Shown here: positions 17,797-26,592 of the stretch, piece after piece
Position numbering within the stretch: position 1 is the stretch's first letter
How the letters are laid out: each line of letters begins with the position of its first letter
Assembly (NCBI GenBank): GCA_002698425.1
Contig: NZXU01000101.1
Location: forward strand, 62,001 to 126,000
Origin: Ahrensia sp.
GTDB taxonomy: Bacteria > Pseudomonadota > Alphaproteobacteria > Rhizobiales > Rhizobiaceae
Direction: 5' to 3'
Length of the DNA: 64,000 bases
Made by a program: the position numbers and the translations under genes
Notes under the pieces: generated by a model
Database searches by the model: none
Seen by the model: the letters and a program-made list of their open reading frames with translations, nothing else
What the model was told of the DNA's origin: nothing

Positions 17797-18285
17797 TCAG
17801 ATCCAGCGGTTCACCCGTTTCTTGTAGTCGCGATACGCCTTGCCGAAATGCGATTCGAGGTGCTTTTCCTCGCGTTCGATCGCCAGTTTCTGGGTCGCGT
17901 ATGCGGCGATCAGGGCGAGGGGAAAATACCATGCTATCCCCGAAATGAGCCCCGCTCCGACGACCAGCATGGTATTGGCCACATAGATCGGATTGCGCGA
18001 GAAGGCGAACACGCCTTTCGTCACGAGGTGATGTGATCCGCGATGCGGCATGATCGTCGTCTTCGCCCTGTGCATGGTCGTCATGGCGGCGATATCGATC
18101 CCGAGCGCGACGAGGATCATGATGAAGCCGAAGCCGAGCAGCAGCTCGCTCGTCGCGCCGAAGAACCAGGGCGACGGGAGCGCCTTGCCGAGAAGCGCGC
18201 CGAACACCAACGCGATCACATAGATGACCGGTGGCCATGGAAATCGGTTGGGCCGTTCGGCAAAGGGATTTCTGTCAGTTGTCAT
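17797..18285 (-). CDS. Isoprenylcysteine carboxyl methyltransferase-like membrane protein
   Basis: A 162-residue integral membrane protein of the ICMT/PEMT superfamily. It has about four membrane helices and the conserved C-terminal pattern GVFAFSRNPIYVANTMLVVG followed by EREEKHLESHFGKAYRDYKKRV, the SAM-binding region. Bacterial members have mostly unknown substrates, lipid or small-molecule methylation being likely. Its start overlaps the upstream DUF1624 gene by 11 bases, so the two are coexpressed. It converges with merR. Confidence 0.87.
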   Translation of the reverse strand: MTTDRNPFAERPNRFPWPPVIYVIALVFGALLGKALPSPWFFGATSELLLGFGFIMILVALGIDIAAMTTMHRAKTTIMPHRGSHHLVTKGVFAFSRNPIYVANTMLVVGAGLISGIAWYFPLALIAAYATQKLAIEREEKHLESHFGKAYRDYKKRVNRWI

Positions 18286-19234
18286 CGGAGAAGGCCTCGA
18301 TCGAACATGCGTCGGTCACTTCAGCGACCCGTGGATCGTTGTTCTGGGAGAGTTCACCCTTAAACACGCGTTCGAACAAGCCATTTTCCTGCAGCTTCGA
18401 TACCGCGCATCCGCAAAAGGCCTCGCACCTCTCGGCCTCGTATTCGGCGCTACAGGTGGCGACGCATGAACGAACGAAGTGGGCGCCTTGATCCGGCGGG
18501 CTGACAAGCGAAAAGAGATAGACGGCGGCTATCAGGATCGGCTGGTGCAGCAGATAGGTGGCGAGGCTGTGCCGTCCAAGGAAACGAAGAGCAGAGGAAA
18601 CCATGTTGCGGCCGGGGGGATGGGCGCGCAACCATTCGGTCGCGTTCGTTCCGATCATCAGCCGTCCGGCGCCCATGCCCGCCAAAACTGCGGCAAACCA
18701 GGGAAAGACTGGAACGAAGTCATTGGAGCGCGGCGGGAACGGCGACAGGCCCAGCCAAGTCAGCCATGGGGCGTCGAATAGCGTCGACTTGCCCCAGAAG
18801 GGCACGGAGAGCCACAGAGCGGCAATCGCCAGGAGAGCCGGCGCGGGCAGACGCAGAAAAGCGAGGCCGAGGACGCTTGCAAAGGCGATCTGGTGCAGGA
18901 TGCCGAAGAAAACAAAGGCATCCGGGGTGAACCACCGCGTCGCGACGGTGATCGCCAGCGCCGCGGCAACGATCATGGCGAGCCGGCGTCCATAGCCGTT
19001 CCACCGGATGCCGTTGACATGGGCGAGAACAAGACTGATCCCGACGAGGATCAGGAAGCTGGAGGCAATCGAGCGCGCGAACCACTTCAACGGACCGGAG
19101 CCGGCCGTACCGGGATCGAGGTAGCCGAAAAACTCCAGGTCCCAGCTGAAGTGGTAGATCGCCATGGCGATCAGCGCGACGCCACGCGCGATATCGATCC
19201 AGTCAATCCGGCGCGAAGGGACGGCGTCAGTCAT
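18275..19234 (-). CDS. Heparan-alpha-glucosaminide N-acetyltransferase-like (DUF1624) membrane protein with Cys-rich tail
   Basis: A 319-residue membrane protein. The opening RIDWIDIARGVALIAMAIYHFSWD is typical of the DUF1624/HGSNAT group of transmembrane acyltransferases, with histidine 28 as probable active-site residue. About seven membrane helices occupy residues 15-245. The C-terminal 65 residues are soluble and contain C257, C261, C270, C274, C276 and C310, a twin C-x3-C arrangement that could bind metal or form disulfides. The substrate is unknown. It is coupled to the methyltransferase-like gene downstream. Confidence 0.84.
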   Translation of the reverse strand: MTDAVPSRRIDWIDIARGVALIAMAIYHFSWDLEFFGYLDPGTAGSGPLKWFARSIASSFLILVGISLVLAHVNGIRWNGYGRRLAMIVAAALAITVATRWFTPDAFVFFGILHQIAFASVLGLAFLRLPAPALLAIAALWLSVPFWGKSTLFDAPWLTWLGLSPFPPRSNDFVPVFPWFAAVLAGMGAGRLMIGTNATEWLRAHPPGRNMVSSALRFLGRHSLATYLLHQPILIAAVYLFSLVSPPDQGAHFVRSCVATCSAEYEAERCEAFCGCAVSKLQENGLFERVFKGELSQNNDPRVAEVTDACSIEAFSDDN

Positions 19235-19322
19235 TGTTATGGTTGTGGTGGCGCACTACCGTTTGCATGACCGCCAGCTATCGCATGGCGAAGCAAGACT
19301 GCAAAGACCGGGATTGGATGTG

Positions 19323-20156
19323 ATGAAAATACTGCCTACAAACGGAGCAGAGATGCCGGCGCTTGGCCTCGGCACATGGCAACTCAAGGACGACACCTGC
19401 ATCGACATCGTCTCGAGGGCGCTCGACGTCGGGTATCGCCATGTCGACACCGCACACATGTATGGAAATGAAAGGGAAGTGGGGCAGGGCATCCGGGCGG
19501 CATCGGTTCCCCGCGAGGACATTTTCCTGACCACGAAAGTATGGCCGACGGATATCGGCGCAGGAGATTTGCAGCGATCGGCCGAGACGAGCCTGTCGGC
19601 TCTGGGAACCGACTATGTGGACCTCCTGCTCATCCACTGGCCGAACAAGGCCATTCCGCTGGCCGACAGCATTGCGGCTCTCAACGAGGTTCACGCGCGG
19701 GGACTGGCACGCAATATCGGCGTTTCCAATTTCACCTCAGCCATGCTCGAGGAGGCGGCGTCTTTGTCGGAGACGCCGCTGGCCTGCAATCAGGTGGAGT
19801 ATCATCCCTATCTTTCACAGAAGGCGGTTCATGACACGGCGGCGAAGCTCGGCATGGCCGTCATCGCCTATTGCCCGATCTACAAGGCCGGTGCGCTGTT
19901 CGACGAGAAGGCGGTGCAGGACGCGGCCGCAGCGCACGGCAAGACCGCGGCGCAGGTCGTCCTGCGCTGGCACATGCAGCAGGACGGCTGCGGCGCAATC
20001 CCGAGGACAAGCAGGCCGGAACGGCTCGCCGAGAATTTCGACATTTTCGACTTCGAGTTGACGGACAGCGAAATGAGCGCCTTGACCGCGCTCGGCGGCA
20101 GAAACCAGCGGCTGGTCAACCTGTCCGGGTTCGCGCCGGAATGGGATGCGTCATAG
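19323..20156 (+). CDS. Aldo/keto reductase
   Basis: NADPH-dependent carbonyl reductase of the AKR superfamily, 277 residues in a TIM barrel. The catalytic tetrad is D42, Y47, K72 and H105. The NADPH-binding C-terminal part includes IPRTSRPERLAENFDIFDF. It resembles the 2,5-diketo-D-gluconate reductase group, but the substrate is not predictable. The ATG at 19323 matches the normal AKR N-terminus; the longer open frame overlaps the divergent DUF1624 gene and is not used. Confidence 0.9.
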   Translation: MKILPTNGAEMPALGLGTWQLKDDTCIDIVSRALDVGYRHVDTAHMYGNEREVGQGIRAASVPREDIFLTTKVWPTDIGAGDLQRSAETSLSALGTDYVDLLLIHWPNKAIPLADSIAALNEVHARGLARNIGVSNFTSAMLEEAASLSETPLACNQVEYHPYLSQKAVHDTAAKLGMAVIAYCPIYKAGALFDEKAVQDAAAAHGKTAAQVVLRWHMQQDGCGAIPRTSRPERLAENFDIFDFELTDSEMSALTALGGRNQRLVNLSGFAPEWDAS

Positions 20157-20249
20157 GCCGGCATTCGTGCCTGCGTTGACATGGGCGTATACGGAGACCG
20201 ACGATTCCATGTATGGGCATCGTGAGGCGACCATCCCCAATCGCGCACG

Positions 20250-21056
20250 GTGAAGCCGATGTTTTATTTCCTGTCGAAGATTGCCTGGCTCGTGATCCAG
20301 CCAGCTGGTTTGCTCGTGCTGTGTTTCGCGGCGATCTTGTTGGCGTCATTCTTCCGTGGTCGCAAACTCTTGCGGCTGCTGGCCTTTTTGGGGCTCCTGT
20401 TCGTACTCGGCGCGGCTCAGACCAATATCGGCCGTCTCATGCTTCAGCCGCTCGAAAATCGCTTTGCGCGGCCCGGTGAAGTACCGCCCCCGGACCGGAT
20501 CGCCGGCATCATCGTCCTAGGCGGGGGCTTCGACGGCTACGTGACGCAGCGGCGCGGCGGTTTCGAACTCGGGGAATCCGGGGACCGTTTCGTCGAAACG
20601 CTTCGCCTGGCGAGGGCGCTGCCGGAGGTTCCCGTGGTCATTTCCGGCGGCGAAGCCTCGCTGATCCGGACGACAGAGGGCGATGCGTCCATCGCGGTGC
20701 GTTTCTTCACCGAATTCGGTATCGAAAAGAGTCGCCTTGTCCTGGAGAACCGGTCGCTCAACACGCATGAAAACGCGGCTTTGACCAAGGCGGTCATCGC
20801 GGACCTCCCCGAGGGAGACTGGCTGCTGGTCACATCCGCCTTTCACATGCCGCGCTCTGTCGGGGCGTTTCGCGAGCAGGGGATCGGCGTGATCCCGTGG
20901 CCGGCGGATTACCGGACTTCCGGCACGGATGGTTTTGCGATCGGGCGCGACGATCCCATGGAGGCGATGTCGGAGATAAGCCTCGCCATGCGCGAGTGGA
21001 TCGGTCTTGCCGTCTATGCGGCGACAGGGCGAATCGGGTCTTTCTTTCCTGGCTGA
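20250..21056 (+). CDS. YdcF family (DUF218) membrane protein
   Basis: A 268-residue protein with two N-terminal membrane helices (about 8-32 and 38-58) and a DUF218 domain (about 85-235) of the ElyC/SanA/YdcF type, recognised by IIVLGGGFD, VISGGE and SRSLNTHENA-like stretches (residues 168-178) and TSAFHMPRSVGAF. ElyC in E. coli supports envelope and undecaprenyl-phosphate metabolism, so an envelope role is plausible. The start is GTG at 20250, or ATG at 20259. A weak terminator overlaps the stop. Confidence 0.85.
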   Translation: MKPMFYFLSKIAWLVIQPAGLLVLCFAAILLASFFRGRKLLRLLAFLGLLFVLGAAQTNIGRLMLQPLENRFARPGEVPPPDRIAGIIVLGGGFDGYVTQRRGGFELGESGDRFVETLRLARALPEVPVVISGGEASLIRTTEGDASIAVRFFTEFGIEKSRLVLENRSLNTHENAALTKAVIADLPEGDWLLVTSAFHMPRSVGAFREQGIGVIPWPADYRTSGTDGFAIGRDDPMEAMSEISLAMREWIGLAVYAATGRIGSFFPG

Positions 21057-21069
21057 ACAGCCGTTTTTT
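21051..21069 (+). terminator. Possible short intrinsic terminator of ydcF-like gene
   Basis: GGCT-GAAC-AGCC followed by G and six T residues overlaps the stop codon. The four-pair stem is short, so termination may be weak. Confidence 0.35.
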
Positions 21070-21238
21070 ATGAGTTGTCCAACTAAGGTATCGAATAACG
21101 GGGACAAGTCCGCAGCCATTTGAAAGATCACGACAATCCCGGTTCATCCGGCAAGAAATGCGGTCGACGCATATCTGCCCGGGATTTTTTGCAGTTGCGA
21201 AGGGCAAAAGCCCGTTGTAGAGCGCCGCCTCCACGAGA

Positions 21239-21255
21239 GCACGGGGTCACCGTGC
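21239..21255. other. Hairpin upstream of the 44-residue small ORF
   Basis: GCACGG-GGTCA-CCGTGC forms a perfect six-pair hairpin 23 bases before the small ORF start. It could be a leader structure or operator. The rest of 21070-21277 shows no coding frame or strong promoter that I can support. Confidence 0.3.
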
Positions 21256-21277
21256 CGAATTAAATGGGGCTGTCTTG

Positions 21278-21412
21278 ATGGATGAAAACGTCCAGAAGTC
21301 CTGCTGGGGCACAACTGCCTGGGCAGTAGCGGGCTTTGCCTGCATCATCGTCGTCGCCTACCTCCTCGGTATGAACGACGTCGCCGAAGTTTCCGCCGTC
21401 CTCCCGCGGTAA
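21278..21412 (+). CDS. Small single-pass membrane protein, 44 residues
   Basis: A short open frame from ATG 21278 to TAA 21412. The predicted protein has a short hydrophilic N-terminus with one cysteine (residue 9), one hydrophobic helix from about residue 12 to 31 (WGTTAWAVAGFACIIVVAYL, with a second cysteine) and a short tail ending in PR. Helix length fits one membrane crossing. A GGGG lies about eight bases before the ATG. It sits alone between ydcF and sdaA and is followed by a perfect hairpin. The family is unknown to me; coding status is inferred from composition and position. Confidence 0.5.
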   Translation: MDENVQKSCWGTTAWAVAGFACIIVVAYLLGMNDVAEVSAVLPR

Positions 21413-21445
21413 TCGGCACTTAACAAAGAAAATACGCATATCCAG

Positions 21446-21473
21446 CCTTGGCCATGTCGTAACATGGCCAAGG
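21446..21473. other. Perfect 12-pair stem-loop after the small ORF
   Basis: CCTTGGCCATGT pairs perfectly with ACATGGCCAAGG around the tetraloop CGTA. No T-run follows on either strand. It may end the small-ORF transcript without a U-tract, protect its 3' end, or bind a dimeric protein as DNA. Confidence 0.6.
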
Positions 21474-21544
21474 CGCGTCGGAAGGCGCTTCGCGCCTCCG
21501 GCGCAGTCTGCTAGCCTCGGGCCGCTTCATGGCGATAGGCGCAG

Positions 21545-22945
21545 ATGTTTCTTTCGGTATTCGAACTCTACAAAATTGGAATTGGTCCGTCCTCCTCGCA
21601 CACGATGGGGCCGATGTCGGCCGCCGTGCGGTTTCTCGACGAGATCCGAAACGGGGACTGGCCGAGGCCCGCGGGCGTGGAGGTAAAGCGCCTTTCGGCC
21701 TCTCTGCATGGATCGCTGGCCTATACGGGTGTCGGTCACGGCACGGATCGCGCCGTGGTCCTTGGCCTTGCCGGCCATGAGCCGGACAGGATCGATCCGG
21801 ACGCGATCGAGGGTGCGCTCGCCTTGATCAACGCAAACCGGAGCGTCTCGCCGCCCGGTCATCCGACCTATGATTTCGACCCGGCTTCCGACCTGGTGAT
21901 GGATCGGAAAAACCCGTTGCCGGGCCATGCCAACGGGATGGCCTTTAGCGCCCATGACGGCGATGGCCGGATGCTTCTGCGGCGCGTCTATTATTCGATC
22001 GGCGGCGGTTTCGTCGTCACCGAGGACGAGTTGGAGCAGGCCAAGGCGGCAACCGGCAAGGCAAAGCCGTCAGACGTGCCCTATCCGTTTCGCACGGCTG
22101 ACGAGATGCTCAAAATGGCGAAGAAGAGCGGCCTGTCGATCGCGGCGATGAAACGGGCCAATGAAGAGGTCGGCCGCAGCCGCGAACAGCTCGATGCCGA
22201 ACTCGACTCTGTCTGGGAAGCGATGGATGGCTGCATCGAGCGCGGTCTGCGCGGCGAGGGCATCCTGCCCGGCGGATTGAAAATCAAGCGTCGCGCCAGG
22301 CATGTGCATGACAAGCTGGAATCCGACTGGCAGTCCAACAAGCCCAATCCGATGCTCGCCAATGACTGGCTTGCGGCCTATGCGATGGCGGTCAACGAGG
22401 AAAACGCCGCCGGGGGACGCGTCGTCACCGCGCCGACCAATGGCGCGGCCGGCGTCGTGCCCGCAGTTATGAAATACATGGCCCGCTTCCACGAGCTCAC
22501 GCGCCCGGATGATATCCGCAACTTCCTGCTCACCTCCGCCGCGATTGGCGGGCTGATCAAGTACAACGCCTCGATATCCGGCGCCGAGGTCGGCTGCCAG
22601 GGGGAGGTCGGCAGCGCGGCGGCGATGGCCGCGGCTGGCCTTGCGGAGGTTCTTGGCGGAACGCCGGAACAGGTGGAAAACGCCGCCGAGATCGCGCTCG
22701 AACACCATCTTGGCATGACATGCGATCCGGTCGGGGGGCTGGTGCAGGTTCCGTGTATCGAGCGCAATGCCCTGGCCGCAGTGAAGGCGGTCACGGCCGC
22801 GTCGCTGGCCTTGAAGGGCGACGGCACCCATTTCGTGCCGTTGGACGCCTGCGTCGAGACAATGCGCCAGACCGGTCTCGACATGAGCCACAAATACAAG
22901 GAAACGAGCCTTGGCGGCCTTGCCGTCAATGTTCCCGAATGCTGA
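21545..22945 (+). CDS. sdaA: L-serine ammonia-lyase (single-chain, iron-sulfur type)
   Basis: Deaminates L-serine to pyruvate. The 466 residues combine the beta domain (about 1-155, starting [19 protein letters not shown]) and the alpha catalytic domain (about 190-460). Conserved cysteines for the 4Fe-4S cluster appear in [39 protein letters not shown] and LDACVETM. It works without pyridoxal phosphate and needs low oxygen or cluster repair. The gene is monocistronic by spacing, with DUF1489 60 bases downstream. Confidence 0.95.
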   Translation: MFLSVFELYKIGIGPSSSHTMGPMSAAVRFLDEIRNGDWPRPAGVEVKRLSASLHGSLAYTGVGHGTDRAVVLGLAGHEPDRIDPDAIEGALALINANRSVSPPGHPTYDFDPASDLVMDRKNPLPGHANGMAFSAHDGDGRMLLRRVYYSIGGGFVVTEDELEQAKAATGKAKPSDVPYPFRTADEMLKMAKKSGLSIAAMKRANEEVGRSREQLDAELDSVWEAMDGCIERGLRGEGILPGGLKIKRRARHVHDKLESDWQSNKPNPMLANDWLAAYAMAVNEENAAGGRVVTAPTNGAAGVVPAVMKYMARFHELTRPDDIRNFLLTSAAIGGLIKYNASISGAEVGCQGEVGSAAAMAAAGLAEVLGGTPEQVENAAEIALEHHLGMTCDPVGGLVQVPCIERNALAAVKAVTAASLALKGDGTHFVPLDACVETMRQTGLDMSHKYKETSLGGLAVNVPEC

Positions 22946-23005
22946 GCCTGTGGACGGAAGACGGGCGCGCTTGACCGCGCCGGCTGCCGGCCTAAACCAT
23001 GTCTC

Positions 23006-23446
23006 ATGGCTGCTTTGAACCTGATCAAGCTTTGCGTCGGCGCCGACAGCGTCGAAGATCTGCGCGCATGGATCGATTTCCGGCTCGCGGAGAAACGCGA
23101 GGCCGGGCAGAAGCCGGAGCATTTCCACACGACGCGCATGATTCCCAAACGCGCGGACGAGATCATCGGGCAGGGTTCGCTCTACTGGGTGATCAAGGGC
23201 CGTGTTCAGTGCCGCCAGCGCATCATCGATATTAGGCCTTTCGTGGATGGCGAGGGCATTTCGCGCTGCCGGATCGTGCTTGATCCGGATGTCGTGCTGA
23301 CGCATTCGCAGCCCAAGCGGCCCTTCCAGGGCTGGCGCTACTACAAGCCCGAGGACGCGCCACGCGATCTTGGCAATGACGAAAGCGGCATCGAGGCGCT
23401 GCCCGCCGATATGAGAAACGAACTCGCCGATCTCGGCCTGATCTGA
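23006..23446 (+). CDS. DUF1489 family protein
   Basis: A 146-residue cytoplasmic protein beginning [19 protein letters not shown], which matches the alphaproteobacterial DUF1489 family. Conserved features include [22 protein letters not shown] and a C-terminal PFQGWRYY. The function is unknown. It precedes the VWA/DnaJ pair by 65 bases in the same direction and could be cotranscribed with it. Confidence 0.85.
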   Translation: MAALNLIKLCVGADSVEDLRAWIDFRLAEKREAGQKPEHFHTTRMIPKRADEIIGQGSLYWVIKGRVQCRQRIIDIRPFVDGEGISRCRIVLDPDVVLTHSQPKRPFQGWRYYKPEDAPRDLGNDESGIEALPADMRNELADLGLI

Positions 23447-23511
23447 GCGCTGGCGACACCATCGTCGCGGATTTGTCTTGCATGCGGCGGTGAACGCGCC
23501 ATTTTTCAGTG

Positions 23512-24249
23512 ATGGCCAGATCGATCACCAACAAGCCGAAAGACGCGCTCGCCGGGACGAAATCCTCGCAAGGTGAAATCGCGGCTTTCCTCAAAGCCGC
23601 AAAGTCGGCCGGACAAACCTCGACCGGGACCGGACGCGTCGTGCTCGCGCTCGACGCGACGATGAGCCGCCAGCCCACCTGGGACATGGCCTGTTCGATC
23701 CAGGCCGACATGTTCAAGAGCGCGGCCGATGTCGGCAGCCTGTTGATGCAACTGGTCTATTTCCGGGGCATCGGCGAATGCCGGGCATCGAAATGGGCCG
23801 AAGACGGCGGATCGCTCGCCGGCATGATGAGCCGCATCGACTGCCGCGGCGGCCATACTCAGATCCTCAAGGTGCTGAAGCACGCCGCCAAAGAGCAGGC
23901 GCGCAATCGTATCAATGCACTGATCTATATCGGCGACGCCATGGAGGAGAATGTCGATGATCTCGTCCAGGCCGCGGGCGAGCTTGGCTTGCGCGGGATT
24001 CCGGTTTTCCTCTTCCAGGAAGGCCACGATCCGCGCGCCGAGCAGGCATTTCGCGAGATCGCCCGGGTCACCAAGGGAGGATGGTTTCGTTTCGACCGGA
24101 ACTCGGCTTCCGTCCTGTCGCGGCTCTTATCGGCGATCGCCGTCTATGCGACGGGCGGTTTAAAGGCCCTGGAATCAAGGGGCTCGCGCGAGGACCGTCT
24201 TCTGTTGGCCCAGATGTCCGGCGGCGGAAACAAGGGGGAGAAAGGGTGA
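23512..24249 (+). CDS. VWA-domain protein
   Basis: A 245-residue soluble protein with a von Willebrand A fold (about 40-215). The metal-binding MIDAS motif reads D48-A-T50-M-S52, a D-x-T-x-S variant of D-x-S-x-S, and IYIGDAME supplies a later acidic site. Such proteins mediate metal-dependent protein contacts. A GTG three bases upstream is an alternative start. The TGA overlaps the GTG of the downstream DnaJ gene by four bases, so translation of the two is coupled. The client is unknown. Confidence 0.85.
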   Translation: MARSITNKPKDALAGTKSSQGEIAAFLKAAKSAGQTSTGTGRVVLALDATMSRQPTWDMACSIQADMFKSAADVGSLLMQLVYFRGIGECRASKWAEDGGSLAGMMSRIDCRGGHTQILKVLKHAAKEQARNRINALIYIGDAMEENVDDLVQAAGELGLRGIPVFLFQEGHDPRAEQAFREIARVTKGGWFRFDRNSASVLSRLLSAIAVYATGGLKALESRGSREDRLLLAQMSGGGNKGEKG

Positions 24250-24944
24250 GCATCTTTCTTCTGCTGGTCGGAATCGCGGCTTTCGTGGCGCTCGGCCTTT
24301 ATTATTTCGCCTCGGCGACGCCGGCCCAGATCGCAAACAAGTTGCGGCTCGTCGGCCCTGCCTTTCTCGTGCTGGCGGGGGCGATTTTCAGTCTGGCCGG
24401 TCGCATCAGCATCGGCGCCCCCCTGATCATGATGGCGGTGGCATGGTACGGTCGCCAGAGGCGTATGGGGCGGTCCCGACGAACCGGCGGTCAGAAGTCT
24501 GTGGTGCGCTCGGCGTGGCTGGAAATGGAACTCGATCACGACAGCGGCGACATGGACGGGATCGTGCTCGTCGGGCGTTTCGAAGGGCGCAGGCTTTTCG
24601 AGATGAGCGAGGAGGAGCTGGGCGACCTCGCGGCCGACCTGAAAGACGACCGCGAGAGCGCCGAACTGCTAGAGGCGTATCTTGACCGCCGTATGCCGGG
24701 CTGGCGTGACGACGCTGATGCGGACCCGGGCCCGGGGCATCGAGGCCCTTACAGCACGGGCGCCATGACACATGAGGAGGCCTACAAGATCCTTGGCCTT
24801 GAGCCTGGAGCGGCCGCTGTGGATATCCGCAAGGCGCATCGCAGCCTGATGCAGCGCGTACACCCCGACCTCGGAGGCAATGCTTTTCTGGCGCAGCGGG
24901 TTAACGAGGCGCGAGACGTTCTTCTGCGTGATCATGCTGATTGA
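24246..24944 (+). CDS. Membrane-anchored DnaJ-domain protein
   Basis: A 232-residue protein with two hydrophobic helices (about 3-24 and 36-68), a charged middle section (90-150) and a C-terminal J domain (about 176-232) with HPD at 206-208. The order resembles Tim14/Pam18 and DjlA-type membrane J-proteins that recruit DnaK to the inner membrane. It starts at GTG 24246, behind a GGGGGAG, overlapping the VWA stop (GTGA). The upstream open frame to 24081 lies inside the VWA gene and is rejected. Confidence 0.88.
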   Translation: MSIFLLLVGIAAFVALGLYYFASATPAQIANKLRLVGPAFLVLAGAIFSLAGRISIGAPLIMMAVAWYGRQRRMGRSRRTGGQKSVVRSAWLEMELDHDSGDMDGIVLVGRFEGRRLFEMSEEELGDLAADLKDDRESAELLEAYLDRRMPGWRDDADADPGPGHRGPYSTGAMTHEEAYKILGLEPGAAAVDIRKAHRSLMQRVHPDLGGNAFLAQRVNEARDVLLRDHAD

Positions 24945-24998
24945 CCCTTTGATACTCGAAACAAAATTCAAACGGGTGTCTGACGCGAAAACGCCGCG

Positions 24999-26339
24999 TC
25001 AGGAATTATCCAGGGCCAGGCAGGCGTAGTTGTACTTCTTGAGGGCTTTGCAGGCGGCCCAGGCTTCGGACTTCGAGGAGAAGCCGGAGAAGCGCGCGCG
25101 GTGATAGAGCGTGCCGCCTTTCGTGAATTCCTCGACAAAGGGGTCATGCCCTTCGAGAACGGCGCTCGCGCGGCTTTGCGCGGTCCGCAGATAGTCGACG
25201 GCCTCGCCCTGGCTCGGCAGCGATGCGATCTGGATGACCCAGCCGCTGCGCTGCGTTGTTGACGCCGTCTTGATCGTGTCGAGCGCCTCGGCCGGACGCG
25301 GCGCGGCCGGTTCGGCGGCATAGGCGGTCACAGGAGCGGGCGCCATCGCGGCGGCGACCGGCGTGCCGATGTCGCGGGCGCGCAACGGCTTGCCGGGGAG
25401 GGGGATTTCGTCGATGTTCATTTCCGCGACAGTGGTCTCGTCGATGGCGAAATTGGTGCCGCCGGCGCGAGCGACCAGCATGCCGCGGGAGCGTTTCGAT
25501 CCCTTGGCGACGTTGGCTGCCAGCAGCTGCTGCATGTGAGCGTCGCGCGAGCTGCCCGATTTGCCGCCCATGACGACGCCGACGATCGACCGTCCGTCCT
25601 TGTGGAGCGACGTCACGAGATTGAAGCCCGAAGCGCGCGTGTAGCCGGTCTTGATACCGTCGACGCCGGCAACGCGGCCGAGCAGCCGGTTGTGGTTGCG
25701 CATCGTGGTGCGGCCGTATTTGAAGCTCGGGGTGTCGAAATATTTGAACTGCCGGGGGAAATGCTCCTGCAGCGCGATGCCGAGCGTCGCCATGTCGCGA
25801 GCAGTGGTCACCTGGCGGGAATTCGGAAGGCCTGACGCATTGCGGAAGGTCGTGCGGGACATGCCCAGCGCACGCGCCTTGGCGGTCATCATCTCGGCGA
25901 AATGGCTCTCGGTGCCGCCAAGCAGCTCGCCGAGGGCCGCGGCCGCGTCATTGGCGGACTTGGTGACGAGCGAATAAATGGCGGTCTCGACTGAAATGCT
26001 CTTGCCGGCCGGGACGCCCAACTTGGTCGGCTGCATGGAGGCGGCGTGAGCGGAGAAGGGCACACGGGTATTCTTCGTGATCTTACCCTGCTCCATGGCG
26101 TCGAAGACCATGTAGAGCGTCATCATTTTGGTCAGCGAAGCCGGATAACGCGGCGCGTCGGCATTCCTCGAATAGAGAACCTTGCCGGTATTCGCATCGA
26201 TAATGAAGGAAGCGTATTTCGGATTCGCCTCGGCGGAGGCGGCGACAGCGAGGATGACGAGAATGGCGGCAAACAGGGCCGAGATCGCATTCGCCATTGC
26301 ACGGAGTGGCAGCGTCTTGCTGGGAAACACTTGGAACAC
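24999..26339 (-). CDS. D-alanyl-D-alanine carboxypeptidase with SPOR domain
   Basis: Peptidoglycan DD-carboxypeptidase (S11 family, DacA-like), 446 residues. A signal sequence at about 14-38 is followed by the penicillin-binding motifs SLTK (68-71), SAN (128-130) and KTG (230-232). After a proline/alanine linker (about 320-365) comes a SPOR domain (about 366-446), which binds denuded glycan strands and targets proteins to the septum. SPOR replaces the usual DacA C-terminal amphipathic domain. The start is GTG at 26339; ATG at 26297 is an alternative that keeps the signal peptide. Confidence 0.93.
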   Translation of the reverse strand: MFQVFPSKTLPLRAMANAISALFAAILVILAVAASAEANPKYASFIIDANTGKVLYSRNADAPRYPASLTKMMTLYMVFDAMEQGKITKNTRVPFSAHAASMQPTKLGVPAGKSISVETAIYSLVTKSANDAAAALGELLGGTESHFAEMMTAKARALGMSRTTFRNASGLPNSRQVTTARDMATLGIALQEHFPRQFKYFDTPSFKYGRTTMRNHNRLLGRVAGVDGIKTGYTRASGFNLVTSLHKDGRSIVGVVMGGKSGSSRDAHMQQLLAANVAKGSKRSRGMLVARAGGTNFAIDETTVAEMNIDEIPLPGKPLRARDIGTPVAAAMAPAPVTAYAAEPAAPRPAEALDTIKTASTTQRSGWVIQIASLPSQGEAVDYLRTAQSRASAVLEGHDPFVEEFTKGGTLYHRARFSGFSSKSEAWAACKALKKYNYACLALDNS

Positions 26340-26485
26340 CTGTGGTTACGCGACTTACTCTGGCCCGCAGAACGGACCGCAACTGCCGCTGACGCTACAG
26401 AAACAGCGTTACCAAGTCGTTTATGGTGACTGGAAAGTTACTGCCGTCGGCAGCGTTTTCTTAAAATTCTCATGATCTGGGATTG

Positions 26486-26534
26486 TGCAATGCAAAAACA
26501 ATTTGTTGAAAAATTGTGCGATGCACACTATAGT
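26486..26534 (+). promoter_or_regulatory. Phasin promoter with two TGC-N3-GCA operator boxes
   Basis: A sigma70-type promoter reads TTGAAA (26506-26511), 17 bases, TATAGT (26529-26534). Two related palindromes flank it: TGC-AAT-GCA at 26486-26494 (as TTGTGCAATGCAAAA) and TGC-GAT-GCA at 26517-26525 (as TGTGCGATGCACA). Their centres are 31 bases apart. The second sits between -35 and -10, so a bound dimer would repress. TGC/GCA half-sites are typical of PhaR-type polyhydroxyalkanoate regulators. Confidence 0.6.
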
Positions 26535-26592
26535 GAAGCGGAGTTCGGACACCGTCCGCGCTGAACTGGAATTCAAACCAAATGGGTGCGCC

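Noticed and set aside
26485..26592. Upstream start for the phasin
   Set aside because: Would translate through the promoter and operator boxes and add cysteines foreign to phasins.
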